This document shows positions 52,430-64,000 of a DNA stretch of 64,000 nucleotides, one piece after another (the stretch's first letter is position 1; each line of letters starts with the position of its first letter). The DNA is from Tillandsia leiboldiana (Eukaryota > Streptophyta > Magnoliopsida > Poales > Bromeliaceae): positions 21,650,838 through 21,714,837 of the forward strand of contig CM055067.1 in assembly GCA_029204045.2 (NCBI GenBank), written 5' to 3'. The position numbers and the translations under genes are program-made. The notes below the pieces were generated by a model that worked only from the letters and a program-made list of their open reading frames with translations, searched no databases and had not been told where the DNA came from.

Positions 52430-55400
52430 ATGGTACGGACCAGAGCGTCGGCCGAAGAGGATAGGCGGCCTCAACCGGGCGGGCGAATTTATTCCATGAC
52501 CCGCCAGGAATCGGACCCGCCGGAGCACGTACTTGTAGGTATAACTTCCATTTTAAATTCACGTTCTAGGACCCTCTTTGATACTGGAGCAACACACTCG
52601 TTCATTTCTCGCGAGTACGTGTTTTCGCATGACCTCGAGGAAACACCTCTCTAAAGTCGGTTGACGGTCCAGACCGTGGGTGGGACGCTAGAGGCGACTA
52701 GTTTGGTAGCCACTTGCCCGATTAAGCTAGGGCGGCTATTTTGCCCTTGGGATTTAATAGTAATTCCCTTGAAGGAGTACGACGTTGTTTTGGGCATGGA
52801 CTGGCTCTCAAGGTACCAAGTGCTTATCGACTGCGATAAGCGGATGGTACAACTACAAGAACCTAGTTTCCCTAAGAATGCGTACCTAGCGTGCAAGAGC
52901 ATCTCCTTCCCGGCAGTCATCTCCGCGGCTCGAGCCAGGAGTCTGATAGAGGGTGGGTGTGTAACCTATTTGGCATCGGTAGATCTGGTTACCCGACCCT
53001 CGACGACACCTTCAGACATCCCGGTGGTGAAGGACTTTCCCGATGTCTTTCCGACGGAGCTGCCTGGGATACCCCCTGAAAGGGAGGTGGTGTTCCCTAT
53101 TGAACTCTTGCCAGGTACTCAACCTATAACGAAGGCACCCTACCGAATGGCCTTCGCGGAGTTGAAGGAGTTAAAGGCGCAACTGGAAGACCTCTTGGAC
53201 AAAGGGTTTGTCAGGCCGAGTGTGTCACCCTGGGGCGCACCAGTGCTTTTCGTACGGAAGAAGGATGGGAGCCTGCGACTCTGTATCGACTACAGAGGAA
53301 TAAACAAGGTCACGGTGAAAAATAAGTACCCCCTGCCCAGAATCGACGACCTCTTCGACCAACTACGAGGAGCGACGGTCTTTTCAAAAATTGATCTACA
53401 GTCTGGCTACCACCAGCTTCGGGTTCGGAACGAGGACATTCCGAAGACCGCTTTCCGGACCCGGTATGGCCATTACGAATTTACGGTCATGCCGTTCGGA
53501 CTTACGAACGCCCCCGCAGTCCTTATGGACATGATGAACCGGGTCTTCAGACCATTCTTAGATCGGTTCGTGGTGGTCTTCATCGATGACATACTAATCT
53601 ACTCATCAACCGACGAGGAGCACGAGGATCACTTACGAACGATTCTCCAAACCCTCAGGGAGCAGAAGCCGTACGCTAAGCTCAAAAAGTGTGAGTTCTG
53701 GCTACGCGAAGTGGGATTCCTGGGGCATGTGATCTCGGCAAAGGGAATCGCCGTAGACCCCAAGAAGGTGGAATCGGTGATAGACTGGCAGCCGCCCACA
53801 ACGGTGACGGAGATCCGCAGTTTCTTGGGGCTGGCGGGGTATTATAGACGCTTTGTCGAGGGTTTCTCGAAGATTGCGACCCCTCTAAACCGGTTGACCA
53901 AGAAAGGAGAAAAGCTTGTATGGACGGCCAAATGCCAGGAAAGTTTTGAAGAACTCAAAAGAAGGCTAACCGAGGCACCGATTCTTGTACTACCAACACC
54001 CGGTGAGGACTATGAGGTGTACTGCGACGCTTCAAGAATCGGCCTTGGGGGTGTGTTAATGCAGCAGGGGAAGGTAATAGCCTATGCATCTAGGCAACTA
54101 AAGGACTACGAAAGAAACTACCCAACACACGACCTAGAGCTGGCTGCAGTGGTCTTCGTCCTGAAGTTATGGAGACACTATCTCTTTGGTGTCCATTGTA
54201 ACATCTTCTCAGATCACCAAAGTCTTAAATACCTGTTCACACAAAAGGAACTAAACCTGCGGCAGAGACGGTGGCTTGAATTACTGAAGGATTACGACCT
54301 AACGATCCAATACCACCCCGGGAAAGCAAACGTGGTAGCAGACGCTCTGAGCAGGAAGGGGCGACTGGAGGGAGGATCGGTAGGTGCGATAACTGAGCAG
54401 AGCGACTTGATCGCAGAATTTTCTCGACTAGGGTTGGAAGTAGTGTCAGCGGGCACGGTTGCGCAACTTCTAACTCTGGTAGTCAAGCCAACACTGTTAG
54501 AAAAGATTCGAGAGGGACAGCAGGCGGACTCGCACTTACAGCTCGTAAGAGACAAGATCTCACCGGACCAGGAAGGGGACTTTTCATTAAAAAGCGATGA
54601 TACCCTACGGTTCCGCGGGCGGATTTGCGTGCCGGATACCCCGGAATTAAAGAAGGAAATTCTGTCCGAGGCACACAGCGCCCCTTATACAGCGCATCCA
54701 GGAGGCACAAAGATGTACAGGGACCTCAAGCAGACCTTCTGGTGGCCCAAGATGAAGAGGGATGTAACCCAATTTGTAGCTCATTGCCTGGTGTGTCAAC
54801 AAATAAAGGCGGAACATCAACGACCGGCGGGAAAATTACAACCCTTACCGGTACCGGAGTGGAAGTGGGATCATATCACCATGGACTTTGTCACCGGGTT
54901 CCCACGTTCACCACAAGGACACGACACAATATGGGTGGTGGTGGACCGGCTGACTAAGTCAGCACACTTCCTGCCGATTCACACAACCTGGACCAGAGAG
55001 CGGTTGGCTCAAGTCTATCTCAGCGAGATAGTGAGACTGCATGGGGTACCGGCATCGATCACATCAGACAGAGACACACGTTTTGTCTCGAAGTTTTGGC
55101 AGAGTCTGCAACAAGCCTTGGGGACAAAATTGCACTTCAGCACAGCCTTCCACCCTCAGACAGACGGGCAGTCGGAGCGAGTGATACAGACACTAGAAGA
55201 CCTGCTCCGGGCCTGTGTACTCGATTGGGGAGTCGGTTGGGAGCGATACCTACCACTGGTAGAATTCGCTTACAACAATAGCCACCAAGCCAGCATACTG
55301 ATGGCACCCTACGAAGCTTTATACGGGAGACGCTGCCGATCCCCGATCTGTTGGGACGATTTGGGAGAACGAAAGCTCTTGGGACCCGACTTGGTAGAAG

Positions 55401-55933
55401 AAACAGAAGCGAAGGTGCGTCTCATCAGACAGCGCTTACTAACTGCCCCGAGTCGACAAAAGAGCTACGCGGATCAAAGACGCCGCGATTTAGAGTTCCA
55501 GGTGGGAGAACACGTGTTTTTGCGGGTCTCGCCGTCCAGGGGAATCAAGCGATTCGGGTTAAAAGGCAAGCTAAGCCCGCGGTTCGTGGGACCATTCGAG
55601 ATCCTGGAACGGATCGGCCCAGTGGCTTACCGCCTTGCCCTACCACCGAACCTCAACCGGATTCATGACGTGTTCCACGTGTCGATGCTCAAGAAATACC
55701 TCCCCGACCCGTCGCATGTGCTGGACGTCTCGACACTCGAACTAAAGGAGGACCTAAGTTTCGAGGAAACCCCTGTGCGAATACTAGCAAGAGAAAGTAA
55801 GACGCTTCGAAACCGAGACATCCCCTATGTGAAGGTGCTCTGGAGCAACCACGAGGAGCGGGAAGCGACGTGGGAACTAGAATCGAAGATGAGAGAGGGC
55901 TATCCTTATCTCTTTACCGCAAATCAGGATTGA
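52430..55933 (+). pseudogene. pol: pol of E (protease, RT, RNase H, integrase, chromodomain-like end), one nonsense codon
   Basis: ATG at 52430 (or 52415) starts MVRTRAS, about two dozen Gag-like residues, then GRIYSMTRQE, the usual entry to protease, with the active site DTGATHS near 52580. TAA at 52652-52654 interrupts the frame right after protease begins; the same frame then runs 1090 codons to 55933. Counting from 52661, RT FIDD is near residue 308, RNase H CDAS near 453, the integrase HHCC finger at 670-713, and the D-D-E residues near 740, 803 and 837. EATWELE lies in a chromodomain-like C-terminus. Apart from the one stop it is full length for Tekay/Del pol. No Gag core or zinc knuckle exists anywhere in E. 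Confidence 0.93.
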
Positions 55934-55969
55934 GTTTCGAGGACGAAACTCGTTTTAAGAGGTGAGTGG

Positions 55970-58900
55970 TGTAATAGCCGCTAGTTTAAAATATTTTAAG
56001 GGTCTACTTTTGGTTCGTTATTTCCGCTTTTCGTTTCGGGGGGATTGGGGGATGATCGAATAATTTCTTGTTTCCGGACAGACCGTCGGGGCCCGCGGGT
56101 ATTTTTAGTTAATAGGGCTCGCGAAACGGAGAGTGGCGGCGAAATCGGTTCTGAATTCCGACGCCGGAATCTCCCGGAATAAATTCCGGAAGGTAGCTAA
56201 CGGCTCAGATGGTTAACGCGGGTTATTTAGATAGACCGGACTCTAGTTCGCACCTGATTTGGACCCGTTTTAACTTGAACTGGGTTCTTTCCCTTTTACC
56301 AACTTAACCGTTCCCGTTATTTTTCCCCGTCGTATAACTCCCCTTAAACAAACCGTAACTCCCATAACTACCCACCCCCTCTAACTACCCCTAACTACCC
56401 GTAACTCCAATAACTACCCACCCCCTCTAACTACCCTAACTACCCGTAACTCCCATAACTACCCCCTCTAACTACCCTTAACTACCCGTAACTCCCATAA
56501 CTACCCACTCCTACCCACTACCCGTAACTCCCATAACCACCCACTCCCTCTAACTACCCATTCCCCCATAACCACCCGTAACTCCCTTTAACTACCCACT
56601 CCCCTTAAACCACCACACTCCCCTTTAACTACCCGTATTCCCCACAATTCCCCTACGTACGAAACCCCATTTCCCCAACCCTTCTATTTCCCAACCAAAT
56701 CCTTCCGCTTCCTCACCGACTGCACGGAGGACCCAAGAGGCGAGACCAAGGAAGGAGAAGGAGGCGTCCTCACATTCCTTGTAGCCGAACGCGCAGGCCC
56801 GGATCGCCTCTTCCTCCGACAACCGAGGTGAGCACGCTAGGGTTTTGCCTTCTCGCCCCGTTCTTGGTTGGAGCAGACGAGAGGGGGGGGGGGGGGGAAA
56901 GGAAAAAGAAGGGGGCATGGGCATCGCGGGAATCCGGCGCGCACGGCGGCACCGCATGCGGACTGCCGCATGCGGGCGCCGCCGCTTGCGGGCGGCACCG
57001 CATGCGGACTGCCGCATGCGGGCGCCGCCGCTTGCGGGCGGCGCCGCATGCGGGCTGCCGCATGCGGGCTGCCGCTTGCGGGCGGCACCGCATGCGGGCT
57101 GCCGCATGCGCGCCGCCACTTGCGGGCGGCGCCGCATGCGGGCTGCCACATGCGGGCGCCGCCGCTTGCGGGCTGCCGCATGCGGGCGCCCCCGCATGCG
57201 GGCACGGCCGCTTGCGGGCTGCCGCATGCGGGCGCCCCCGCATGCGGGCGCGCCGCTTGCGGGCGCCTCCGCATGCGGGCACGGCCGCTTGCGGGCTGCC
57301 GCATGTGGGCGCCGCCGCTTGTGCGCCGCCGCATGCGGGCGCCGCCGCATGCGGGCGCTGCCGCTTGCGGGCACCGCCGCATGCGGGCGCCGCCGCTTGC
57401 GGGCACCTCCGCATGCGGACGGCCGCACGCTGTTAGTACACCGCCCAGCCGTGCGGGGCCAGGCGCGTACCTGTGCGTATTATACGCAAGGTGAGAGGGC
57501 GCCGGGCGCTCTAATCATTAGTCTGACAAAGCCTTAAGTTGCTGACTCCTATATGACAGATTCGTGTAGGTCCGGGCGGGCACCCGAGACGCGAGAGAAC
57601 CTTACATCAGTCAGGAGCGCGACAACAAGGTGGGTTTACGGTCGAGGCTGAGTATTATGTTGGTAATCCGACAGGGACTTTTCATTATTTATCGGTACTA
57701 ACGTTGATGGTTTCTATGATGTACTACCTTACCCCGTGACATGGTGACATGATTACTTGGATACTTGGTTACTTGGATACTTGGTTACTTGGATACTTGG
57801 TTACTTGGATACTTGGTTACTTGGATACTTGGTTACTTGGTTACTTGGTTACTGGTTACTTATGCTCGAGCTGCGACACGCGCACCCGCGGTTTGGCCAC
57901 CGCAAAGGGTGCTCTTTTCCGGAAAGGCGGTCTTTGACCCGTGTTACCCCACGAGGTGACGTAGTGGGGGGCCCCTGACCGCTGGGGGGTCTGAGGCAGC
58001 GATGGGACTGCCGGGATTGGATCCCGATGTAGTCAGGTGTGAGACCGCCGGGATTGGATCCCGACGCGGTCAGGTGTGGGACTGCCGGGATTGGATCCCG
58101 ATGTAGTCAGGTGTGAGACCGCCGGGATTGGATCCCGACGCGGTCAGGTGTTACAGGTGTTACCGGGGTTGCAGGTGCTACAGGTGGTACAGGTGGTTGC
58201 GAGTTACCATTACGAGTAGAGCGGTTGTTCCGGCTAGCATTACTTTGTGGCTTGGTATTACTTTACTGCTTTAGTACTATTTTGATGATAGTGTCGCTGA
58301 CTACCCACTCTGTGACAGGTACCTCCAGGGGGTAGAGGTAGGCGACGGTGAGGCCGAGTTGGTAGCAGTCGGTCTGAGGGAGCCCTAGTATGCTGTTTTA
58401 TTTACCTTCTCTGCATTTCATTCAGAACTGTAGGTTATTGTGTGGTTCTCGATACCCTTGTGGGGTCGTGTGGATGTTGAATTCTTTCTTTCTACTTATG
58501 CACTACTATTTCCGTTATTGTCCCCGTTTGGCCGCTTTCAAAGCAACATGACTAGAAAAGAAAAGAACTTCGAAAACTATTTTTAAAAATCTGGGTCGTG
58601 TGGACCTGTTTTCCAAAACCTGTGGATTTATGGCATCTTTTCAAACTGTCTTCAAAAAAAAAACCTTGGGTCGTGTGGACCTGCTTTCAAAACTGTGAGT
58701 TTATCCTTTCAACTTGATTGGCCACGGGTATTGTTTAGTCTTCATGCACCGTACTACTTCGAACTGTTGTGATTAAATGGGAAAAATGATTGCTCATAAT
58801 CGGCTATCGTAGCAGCCGCGACGCCGTGCATATACAGAGGAGACTCTGCCCGATTTTCGAGTAAATCTGTATATGTGGCGGGTCTGGGCACGCGCCGGGG

Positions 58901-58995
58901 AAGGAGGTTTCTAAACAAAAAAAAATTATTAGTACGCACTTTGCGCGTATTTTGAAGTATCGTTTCCGCTAAAATAAAACCCCCGGGGCGTGACA
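55970..58995 (+). repeat. 3' LTR of E
   Basis: 3026 bp, same order as the 5' LTR: donor at 56828, GC array 56940-57425, 16-bp repeats 57745-57855 (one unit more than 5'), cassette 57882-57950, 36-bp repeats 58003-58149, long hairpin 58821-58880, terminal hairpin 58933-58949. AGTTTCGAGGACGAAACT and AAGAGGTGAG precede it. Confidence 0.93.
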
Positions 58996-61900
58996 ACTGC
59001 GTTGACAAGTCGCGATAGCAAGTAACAGGCTCTTCTCCGGAGTGGCAATAGCAAAGTAACAGGCTCTGCTCCGGAGTGGCACTCGAGGGGCGCGACCCCA
59101 CCGAGGAAATATATCCGCGCATCTCTGTCGAGCTCAAAGTGGCTCCTACAGGCTATAATCAAAATCCACGCTCACTCTCAGAACAGAAGGACTCAAGGTC
59201 CTCAAACGTCTCGCACGACGGTCGGAGTACTCTCAACGACTCAGCTAACCAACTCTCACGAATCTCGAGACACTAACGGACTCAACCAACTCGTGGCATA
59301 AAACACACTTGCTGGAGATACTCCACAGCCGGGACCACCGTCGACCCAAACGGCTCCCAAAACGAAACACCCAACTCGCCACGCTAAACACACAGGCTGG
59401 AGATACTCCACAGCCGGGATCGACCCACAACTCAGGGCTAACAAAACTGGTCGGACAACACTCAACGACCCGGGACAACCGTCTACCCAAACGGTTCCCG
59501 ACAACACTGACCGGGAGATACTCAACGGTCCGGGATCACCGTCTACCCAACGGCTCCCAACAACACTAACACTTGTCTAAACTCAGCTACCATACTCCAC
59601 TCGACCCCCAGGCACGAGTGCAATATACATCCCATAATAACCTGACTACTCGGCCCACTACTTGGGCGAGGAAAAACATAGTCCAAAAAATATGCAAGGT
59701 GTGGGATGTCTAAAGCATAAAAGAACCTAGCCCCAGTGAAGGTTCTCTACTAGTCTGGTTTCACATGCATCATATGACAGGGTGCTAGGTCAAGTTCCAA
59801 CAATAGCATGTAATTTAACAAAGTATAAATAGAAAATCTTATCTCTCATAAACATGCTTTCTATCTCCTCTAGCATAAAATAAACATATCCATTTAACAT
59901 CATGCGAGGTATCAAATCTACCAAAACATGTACAATAAAGTCGAGTAAGCATCAATCCATATGATCTAGGCCATTCCTCATGCTTACATCTCAATCCTAG
60001 AGATTGTACATTTAATCCTACATGCTCTCAATCAAAAAGGGCAACACTCCCTTAGGTAACCTTCCATTAATCATGAACACGAATATCCAATATTGCAAGT
60101 TTCTCCTAAGATATAACATGGGTTCTTATCTTGCAATTCTCAAACAATTATCATTACTAAGTTTACCTCCCAATCACATACAATGTACACCAACATGCAT
60201 GCATTCTATCAAATAGAATTAGAGAACCGTCCACCGGTTCTGGAGACGAAGCAACCCACCTGAATCGCTTTCCGCAGGCAAAGCCGAAGTCGGTGAAGTG
60301 CGCAGCCACTCGCTATCAAAATCCGCCGAAACCGCACCCTCGGCACTCTGTCGCACAAGCCTCTGCTCAAACCAACATCACAGCCAACAACACAATCAAT
60401 ACCCCAAACAGCATTTGCTGTTCTGCAAGCCAGCACTAAAAAGGAGATTTTTCACCTGCGTACGGTCCTCCAAAAAATCCAGAAAAATCATGGCTGCGAT
60501 CCTCGCGACGAGTAGATACAAATCGAGTATTTACACTCCTCGTTCCGACAACTGTAGGCCAAGATATAGTCAAATCATCGCGGTAAGTCAAACTCCCTCA
60601 CGAACATAAGTCTCCGGAAATCAATCCCAAAGAAGCTTAAACATCACCTTCGAAGAGTCCTCCAAAAATTTCGATAAAAATACGGTCGCGTTCCCCTCGA
60701 AGCGTAGATGTCGATCGAGTCCTCAAACGTCCCGATCCGATGCCCGTAGGCCGAGAAATCCCAACAATACTCCACCGCTGTCCCACACATCATAGCAGTA
60801 CAAGGGGTCAAAAGATACCTCGAGAACACAACCAAAAACTCGAAAAGGAGCAATGTAATCAACACAAAAATCGAAGGCGTACCTCTCGTGAACGCGCTGC
60901 CACAAAAAGCGGCTCAAAACTTCATCGGGGTAATCCATGGGACCTCGCAGACTGAAACGCGACGGTAGAAGCAAAAATCGAAGGAGTGTCGAAGTGCGCC
61001 GCGTCGCAGAAAACGCCGATGCCGCGGTCTCCAAAAATCCCAGGAATCCATCAAAGGGTGGAGGAGAGGGAGAGGAAGAACTTCTCTTAATGGTGCACTC
61101 GGAGAAACAGCTCAAAAAATCCATAAAATGAGAAGGAGGGGGCCTATTTATAGGCCCAGCCCGAAAAGGCCCATCATGCGGATTCGGGCCGAGTTTTCGG
61201 GCGCCCGAATCCTTCGGGCACACAAAATGCGCCCACGCCTCCCGTCCGACCAGCGCCCGAATCCACCAGCGTCCGCCACGTCGCCTCCGAATAGCAAACA
61301 GCGGGATCGGCCTACCCGGTCGCAACGCGTGGCCCGCACTTACCGCGCGGGTGGTTGGCGCCCGCCAACCACGCGCCGACACGTGGCGCGCCCACGCGCC
61401 CGCTCCCGGGCGTCAACGCCTCGGGAGCCGCGCCCTCGTGCGCCCTACCGCGCACACCTCCCGAGGCACCTGCCTCGTCAGCTCCGTGGACCACCCCTGC
61501 TGCACCAACCAACCCGCTGCTGCCACCTGTCCAAAGCGAGCCAACGGGAATCCGCCACGTGGCACACCAACAACGCTGGGTCGTGTCTGCCCGCGCGCCT
61601 GCCTGGCCCGCGCGCGCTGCCTGGCCCGCGCCTACTCCCGTGGGCCAAGCCCACTGCGCTGCGCCTCCCGCTCTGCCATGTGGGGCACCAATAGGAAGCC
61701 GCCACATGGCACACCCCTCGGTCCACCGGTCCACCATGCACCCGAAAACACAGAAAACTTCCGGGTGTGCGTTCTCGGGCGTCAGGACTCAAAAAAATAC
61801 ATCCAAATAGTCAATTTCTATCATTTTCGCACGCTGAATCCAAATCCGATGTTCGTTTCGCCAACATCCACTTCTAAAATTCAAAGAGGGCATCCGAATA

Positions 61901-62040
61901 CACTCGTGATCTATTTAACGCGCTGAGCCCCTCTCATGAGTCCGATACGCTCACAAACACCTCCAACACCCAACAAAGGCTTCCAAAAGCTGCTGATCCA
62001 ACAGTAATCCTCTCGTGGGGATTCGGGTCCTCACACCCTA

Positions 62041-62537
62041 AGCAAGCCTCAGCTCTCTAATCCCACTTCACACTCTGCTCCAACACCTCAACACAAGTAG
62101 AAAACCCACACAAAGCCAGAAGAAGGAGGATAAGCCCAAAATCCCACAAAACTCAGCTCCTCAACTGAAACAGTCGAAAAAAATTCAAAACTCGAGTAAA
62201 ATTTGAAAACTTGCAGAATAAGTCACCTACCTCAACACCCACCTGAAGGGGGTCCACGTTCGCGCTCTCCTCCAAAGGAACTCACAACTAACTCTCTCGA
62301 CCGAACCCCGAAGCTTCACCGCGAAAAAGGAGGAAGAAGGCTCAGGTGAAAATGTTGCTGCTGTTGGCTCTACTCCACAGCACAGCATGAGGGAGAAGAA
62401 GATGGAGAGGAGAAGTCTCAGGTGAAAATGTTGCTGCTACTGTTGATCTCTAATGCAAGGGGGCGTAGCCACGTGTAGGAGGATATAAGTCAACATGCTT
62501 GTGTGATAAGCCGTGGAACAACCAAATAGGCTAGCCT
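62041..62537 (-). other. Host sequence X, right piece
   Basis: Between G and H. It includes a near-duplicate CTCAGGTGAAAATGTTGCTG at about 62342 and 62420, and a minus-strand donor-like GAG/GTAGGTGAC near 62232. No ORF is supported. agcct at 62533-62537 is the possible left target duplication of H. Confidence 0.35.
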
Positions 62538-63740
62538 TGTCATGCCCCGGAGGTTTAAGGATTAACAAAAAACGTACATATATTTTTTTCTTAACAACCC
62601 TTCCTGCCGGTGCGCGTCAGACCCGCCACATATACAAATTCACTCTTTAAACGGACAAAGTCTCCTTTGTATATGCACGGCGTCACAGTTACAACATTAT
62701 TCTTTAACCACACAGTCACAATGAATACATTGATGGAGAGTACTACTTTTATCCATAAACTTAAGGTTTCATTCCCAACATCAAGATGAGACTGCAGATT
62801 TACGAACGGTGTCTAAATGACACCTAATTTCCCAAAGTAATTCCGCGAGTCTCAATTTGGCGGCTGCATCTTTTGAAAGGATAAATCCAGAGGTTTTCAA
62901 GATAGTGCCCACACGATACTTGGTTTTGGAAAGCATTTTCGAAACCCTTTTGTTTAGTGTAATACATGCCGTATATAAGTCCATACAAGTATATCAAGTC
63001 CACAATACCAAATTAACTATCCATCCAATATCCATAATGGTCCACAATCAAGCAAATGAAACTTAACAGTTAAACAAGAAAGGAAATGAGATAACCCAAA
63101 CAAACGATAATGTGAAGCCTCATATGGCTAATGTCCTCTAGACGCTGCCTCACCATCGTCCCGGCTACTACACCTAATCGGACCTGTCACAGTGTGGGAA
63201 AGTCAGTGACAAATAAAGTAGATGATCAAAGCAATAAAAGTATTGTTAAGACAAACCGAATACAACGGAACCTTTCGCTTTTCCCCTCATGAGTCACCAC
63301 ATCCCTTGATTTAATTACATGATACCTGTCGGAAGGTCTAAAGACCTCCTCGTGAACGATCACTTTGCTTGCGTAATGCTTTTAACCCCTCCACGGTGCT
63401 AGTGCTGCACCTATAGCGAGCGCGAGGGGTCCCCACTCGACACCTTTACTTTCGTGGGGTACACGGGTCAACGTACCACAATTCCGGAAAAGTACACCCA
63501 ATCGGTGGCCAAACCGCCGGTGTGCATGTAAGCATCTAAGAACATAATAGACGAAGCCGGCGTGTAACAATCACCGCGACACTCAGTCGCCACAGTTAAC
63601 AATGGAAGAACAGGAAATACTCATGCGATGGGTTTAAACAGTTGATACAACTCATCTACTTTATTAGGCTTGTTATTATACTTGTTATAATGATGACATA
63701 TAGCACTTATTGCGAGAGTACCACCTTGTTGCGTGGAGAT
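62538..63740 (-). mobile_element. Gypsy LTR piece H (A/E group, minus strand)
   Basis: The + strand starts TGTCATGCCCCGG, i.e. the LTR ends CCGGGGCATGACA on the minus strand. It holds the reversed long hairpin (62624-62683), a GTGACAG acceptor-like site (near 63187) and the palindromic cassette (63459-63525), in the A/E order. The LTR start is not reached before Cas2 at 63741; it may continue beyond the window. No right target duplication was found. Confidence 0.8.
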
Positions 63741-64000
63741 TGTGACACCCCCGGAATTTGGATTAGTCCTCTATATAAATGATATAATAGGACTAAATCT
63801 CTAACCCGGCTATAGCATTTTGGATGGTAGCAAAATCCAAGAGGAACATGAGAGTTAAGCGTGCTAGAGCTAGAGTAGTTCTAGGATGGGTGACCCCCTG
63901 GGAAGTGGGGCGTCACAGTTGGTATCAGAGCCATTCACCAGCCGGAAATGTGAGATGAGTCTCGGCTGAGCCAGGGTTATATAGTGGGTAGAGTGAGGCT
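63741..64000 (+). mobile_element. Cassandra-type TRIM Cas2, right end outside window
   Basis: The 5' LTR 63741-63917 (177 bp) is almost identical to that of Cas1 and includes the 5S-like segment (box C GGATGGGTGACC). TGGTATCAGAGCC at 63920-63932 is the primer-binding site and the following bases match the Cas1 internal region to the window end. gagat precedes it; the partner duplication is outside. Confidence 0.9.

Larger units (their letters stand above)
49163..58995 (+). mobile_element. Young gypsy element E with near-intact pol and almost no gag
   Basis: It starts TGTAATAGCC at 49163, ends GCGTGACA at 58995 and is flanked by actgc (49158-49162, 58996-59000). LTRs are 49163-52201 (3039 bp) and 55970-58995 (3026 bp). 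I found about six substitutions between them plus differences in repeat copy number, so it inserted recently. The internal region is only 3.8 kb: primer-binding site, short leader, a frame that goes from a few Gag-like residues straight to protease, then complete RT, RNase H and integrase. Confidence 0.95.
48288..62035 (-). mobile_element. Solo LTR G (gypsy, minus strand), split by element E
   Basis: The + strand starts TGTCACACCCCGG, ends GGTCCTCACA and is flanked by cccta (48283-48287, 62036-62040). Pieces are 48288-49162 and 59001-62035, about 3.9 kb without E, the same length and plan as F. On the minus strand it has a TATA box (61143-61154), degenerate CCAAT-N9-CCACG sites (61326-61710), a CCGT/ACGG hairpin series (59326-59560), the shared block (59771-59800), an acceptor-like CCTTGCAG (48378) and the terminal hairpin (48341-48363). 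Confidence 0.92.

Noticed and set aside
60298..61926. Host gene candidates in 60298-61926
   Set aside because: The region is inside solo LTR G, aligns in plan with LTR F, and the frames have no domains.

Overview
The window looks like intergenic DNA from a large, repeat-rich plant genome. It is almost entirely nested LTR retrotransposons, and I recognise no host protein gene, tRNA or complete rRNA gene. The plant assignment rests on Sirevirus-type Ty1/copia elements, Tekay/Del-like Ty3/gypsy elements primed by tRNA-iMet, and two Cassandra-type TRIMs carrying a 5S-rRNA-like promoter. Species cannot be decided from the sequence. One 100-N gap (6218-6317) breaks a gag gene.

Layout, outermost first. 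A Sirevirus copia element (S1, + strand, 5' end outside the window) runs from base 1 to about 32348: pol, a long 3' non-coding part, an env-position ORF, a polypurine tract and its 3' LTR. It holds two insertions. Gypsy element A (2760-26974, target duplication tatat) itself contains a minus-strand solo LTR F (6992-10919, gacgc) and non-autonomous gypsy element B (13798-25053, acccg). Cassandra element Cas1 (27303-29276, gccgg) contains a minus-strand solo Sirevirus LTR (S2). A second host sequence X (32349-33016, 47831-48287, 62041-62537; probably a minus-strand element) was split by gypsy element D (33017-47825, gggta) and by minus-strand solo LTR G (48288-62035, cccta). D carries a solo-LTR-like block C in its 5' LTR; G carries young gypsy element E (49163-58995, actgc). 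At the right edge is an LTR piece H (minus, from 62538) interrupted by a second Cassandra (Cas2, from 63741).

The gypsy LTRs fall into two related groups: A/E/H and B/C/D/F/G. They are very long (about 2.9-4.8 kb) and full of GC-rich tandem arrays. They share small structured motifs that recur with paired base changes: a terminal hairpin next to the primer-binding site, a roughly 60-nt hairpin (A/E/H), and a CCGT...ACGG hairpin series (B/C/D/F/G). D is the fullest gag-pol copy but has nine nonsense codons. B shares D's leader and polypurine tract, but its coding region has been replaced by four tandem arrays whose units form small hairpins. E has nearly identical LTRs and a nearly complete pol, but almost no gag. 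B and E therefore look like passengers moved by proteins from other copies.

The observations I rate highest are arrays of exact CCAAT-N9-CCACG (ERSE-like) composites in the LTR promoters of D and F, with decayed copies in G; the hairpin minisatellites of B; the covarying LTR hairpins; a predicted intron inside the long LTRs; and a promoter-like module in front of the Sirevirus env-position ORF.
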